Positions 63,518-64,000 of a stretch of DNA of 64,000 nucleotides are shown here, piece by piece. The position numbers and the translations under genes are program-made. The DNA comes from Nostoc sp. CENA543 (GTDB lineage Bacteria; Cyanobacteriota; Cyanobacteriia; Cyanobacteriales; Nostocaceae): the NCBI RefSeq assembly GCF_002896875.1, contig NZ_CP023278.1, positions 4,410,501 to 4,474,500 of the forward strand, given 5' to 3'. The notes under the pieces were generated by a model. That model made no database searches. It was not told where the DNA came from and saw nothing but the letters and a program-made list of their open reading frames with translations. Position 1 is the first letter of the stretch, and each line of letters begins with the position of its first letter.

Positions 63518-64000
63518 ATGCGAGTAAATCCTGTTGCAGTTACTCTAGTTGCTTCAATGGTAGCAATGCAGAGTGCCTCCGCGCGAGATATCGACATTAC
63601 CAGTCAACCTTTTATGCGAGCTGCGCTGACGGTGATGACGTTTGATTATTTTGCCGCGAAATGTGAACAGCGTGGGGGATTTAAGCCTGATGATGCAGGC
63701 AAAATTGCTGTGTGGGAAAAAACCAATGGTGTAGCTCAGATTAGAGCGCGCTTGAGTGACTTTGAGCGTCATCCCACCGAAAAGCGTCAACTCGAACAGG
63801 CGTTAGCTATCATTACTAACAAAGTTGAAGAACAAAGTAATAGTATTGACACTTGTCAGGCGGCGTTGTCACTTTCCGGGCTACCCGAAGCACAGTTTGC
63901 CAAGATATCACCCGAAATTTTAGCCCCAGTAAGCAACCCACCCCAAAACCGTCAGGAAACCGTTAAACCACCAGCTTCGAGGAATGCGATCGCACCCTCT
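63518..64000 (+). CDS. Secreted protein of unknown function, 3' truncated by window edge
   Basis: An open frame from ATG at 63518 (GGGAG 10 bases upstream) runs to the window end without a stop (161 codons visible). It has a signal peptide (about 1-24, ending Q-S-A-S-A, then R-D-I-D). The mature part has two cysteines (C-E-Q-R and D-T-C-Q-A-A) and a helical region, then a Pro-rich segment (P-V-S-N-P-P-Q-N). No family is recognised. The rest lies beyond the window. Confidence 0.75.
   Translation, partial: MRVNPVAVTLVASMVAMQSASARDIDITSQPFMRAALTVMTFDYFAAKCEQRGGFKPDDAGKIAVWEKTNGVAQIRARLSDFERHPTEKRQLEQALAIITNKVEEQSNSIDTCQAALSLSGLPEAQFAKISPEILAPVSNPPQNRQETVKPPASRNAIAPS

Overview
The window reads as chromosome of a filamentous, heterocyst-type cyanobacterium (Nostocales; Nostoc/Anabaena/Trichormus-like). 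The HIP1 octamer GCGATCGC is scattered throughout. Nearly every intergenic gap carries the short tandem repeats typical of these genomes (GTCATTA/TGACTAA, GGGGATT/GGGGACT, GGGGTGCA). Psb28 (photosystem II assembly), a cobalamin gene, DUF928, PEP-CTERM proteins and a Zur-type regulated zinc locus all fit. I see no tRNA, rRNA, CRISPR array, intact insertion sequence or prophage.

Layout. 0-9 kb: a TPR protein (cut by the window edge), an RmlD-like reductase, a membrane-anchored coiled-coil protein, a divergent SucC/SucD-like pair, an aspartoacylase-family enzyme, SufE and an alpha/beta-hydrolase-fold protein. 9-17.7 kb: a DivIVA/AtpF-like coiled-coil gene overlapping coaD, then lgt, cobM, tldD, a four-helix-bundle gene broken by one stop codon, tldE, and a secreted PEP-CTERM glycerophosphodiesterase. 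18-25 kb: DUF928, a CHASE2/winged-helix/MinD-like trio, a photorespiratory-type aminotransferase, a lipoprotein out of frame at a poly-A tract, and a small helical protein. 25-34 kb: a STAND (NB-ARC/TPR) regulator with 10-bp direct repeats upstream, small membrane proteins, a gamma-glutamylcyclotransferase-like protein, a secreted duplicated-domain protein, DUF202 and an RTX-type protein. 34-40.5 kb: a GT39-type glycosyltransferase, a large membrane protein, a 1.4-kb ORF-poor stretch, a TerB-like acidic protein and two tiny genes. 40.8-50.6 kb: a carbohydrate block (phosphorylase-kinase-like GH15 protein, GMC oxidoreductase, aquaporin, GH63-type glucosidase, glucose dehydrogenase). 51-62.3 kb: a ZnuA-like lipoprotein whose metal-binding histidines are gone, a WD40 protein, a COG0523 GTPase divergent from an all3515-type PEP-CTERM protein with a Zur-like box on each side, a second TldE/TldD pair, cysS, and a second COG0523 GTPase with a tandem His-rich insert. 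62.4-64 kb: dtd, psb28 and a secreted protein running off the end.

How the genes work together. The clearest functional unit is the zinc-limitation module at 52.5-56 kb. The 44-50.6 kb genes lie on one strand and could form a sugar/polyol release, transport and oxidation pathway. The two TldD/TldE pairs imply two versions of the same peptide-processing protease in one neighbourhood.

The most unusual points are: the SucD-like protein has Gln at both positions that bear the phosphohistidine and its partner glutamate in E. coli; the ZnuA-like protein has Lys, Tyr and Asn where the His ligands belong; an exact 103-bp MITE-like element occurs twice; a lipoprotein gene is one base out of frame at an A9 tract; and two strong minus-strand terminators have no gene in front of them and may end small RNAs.
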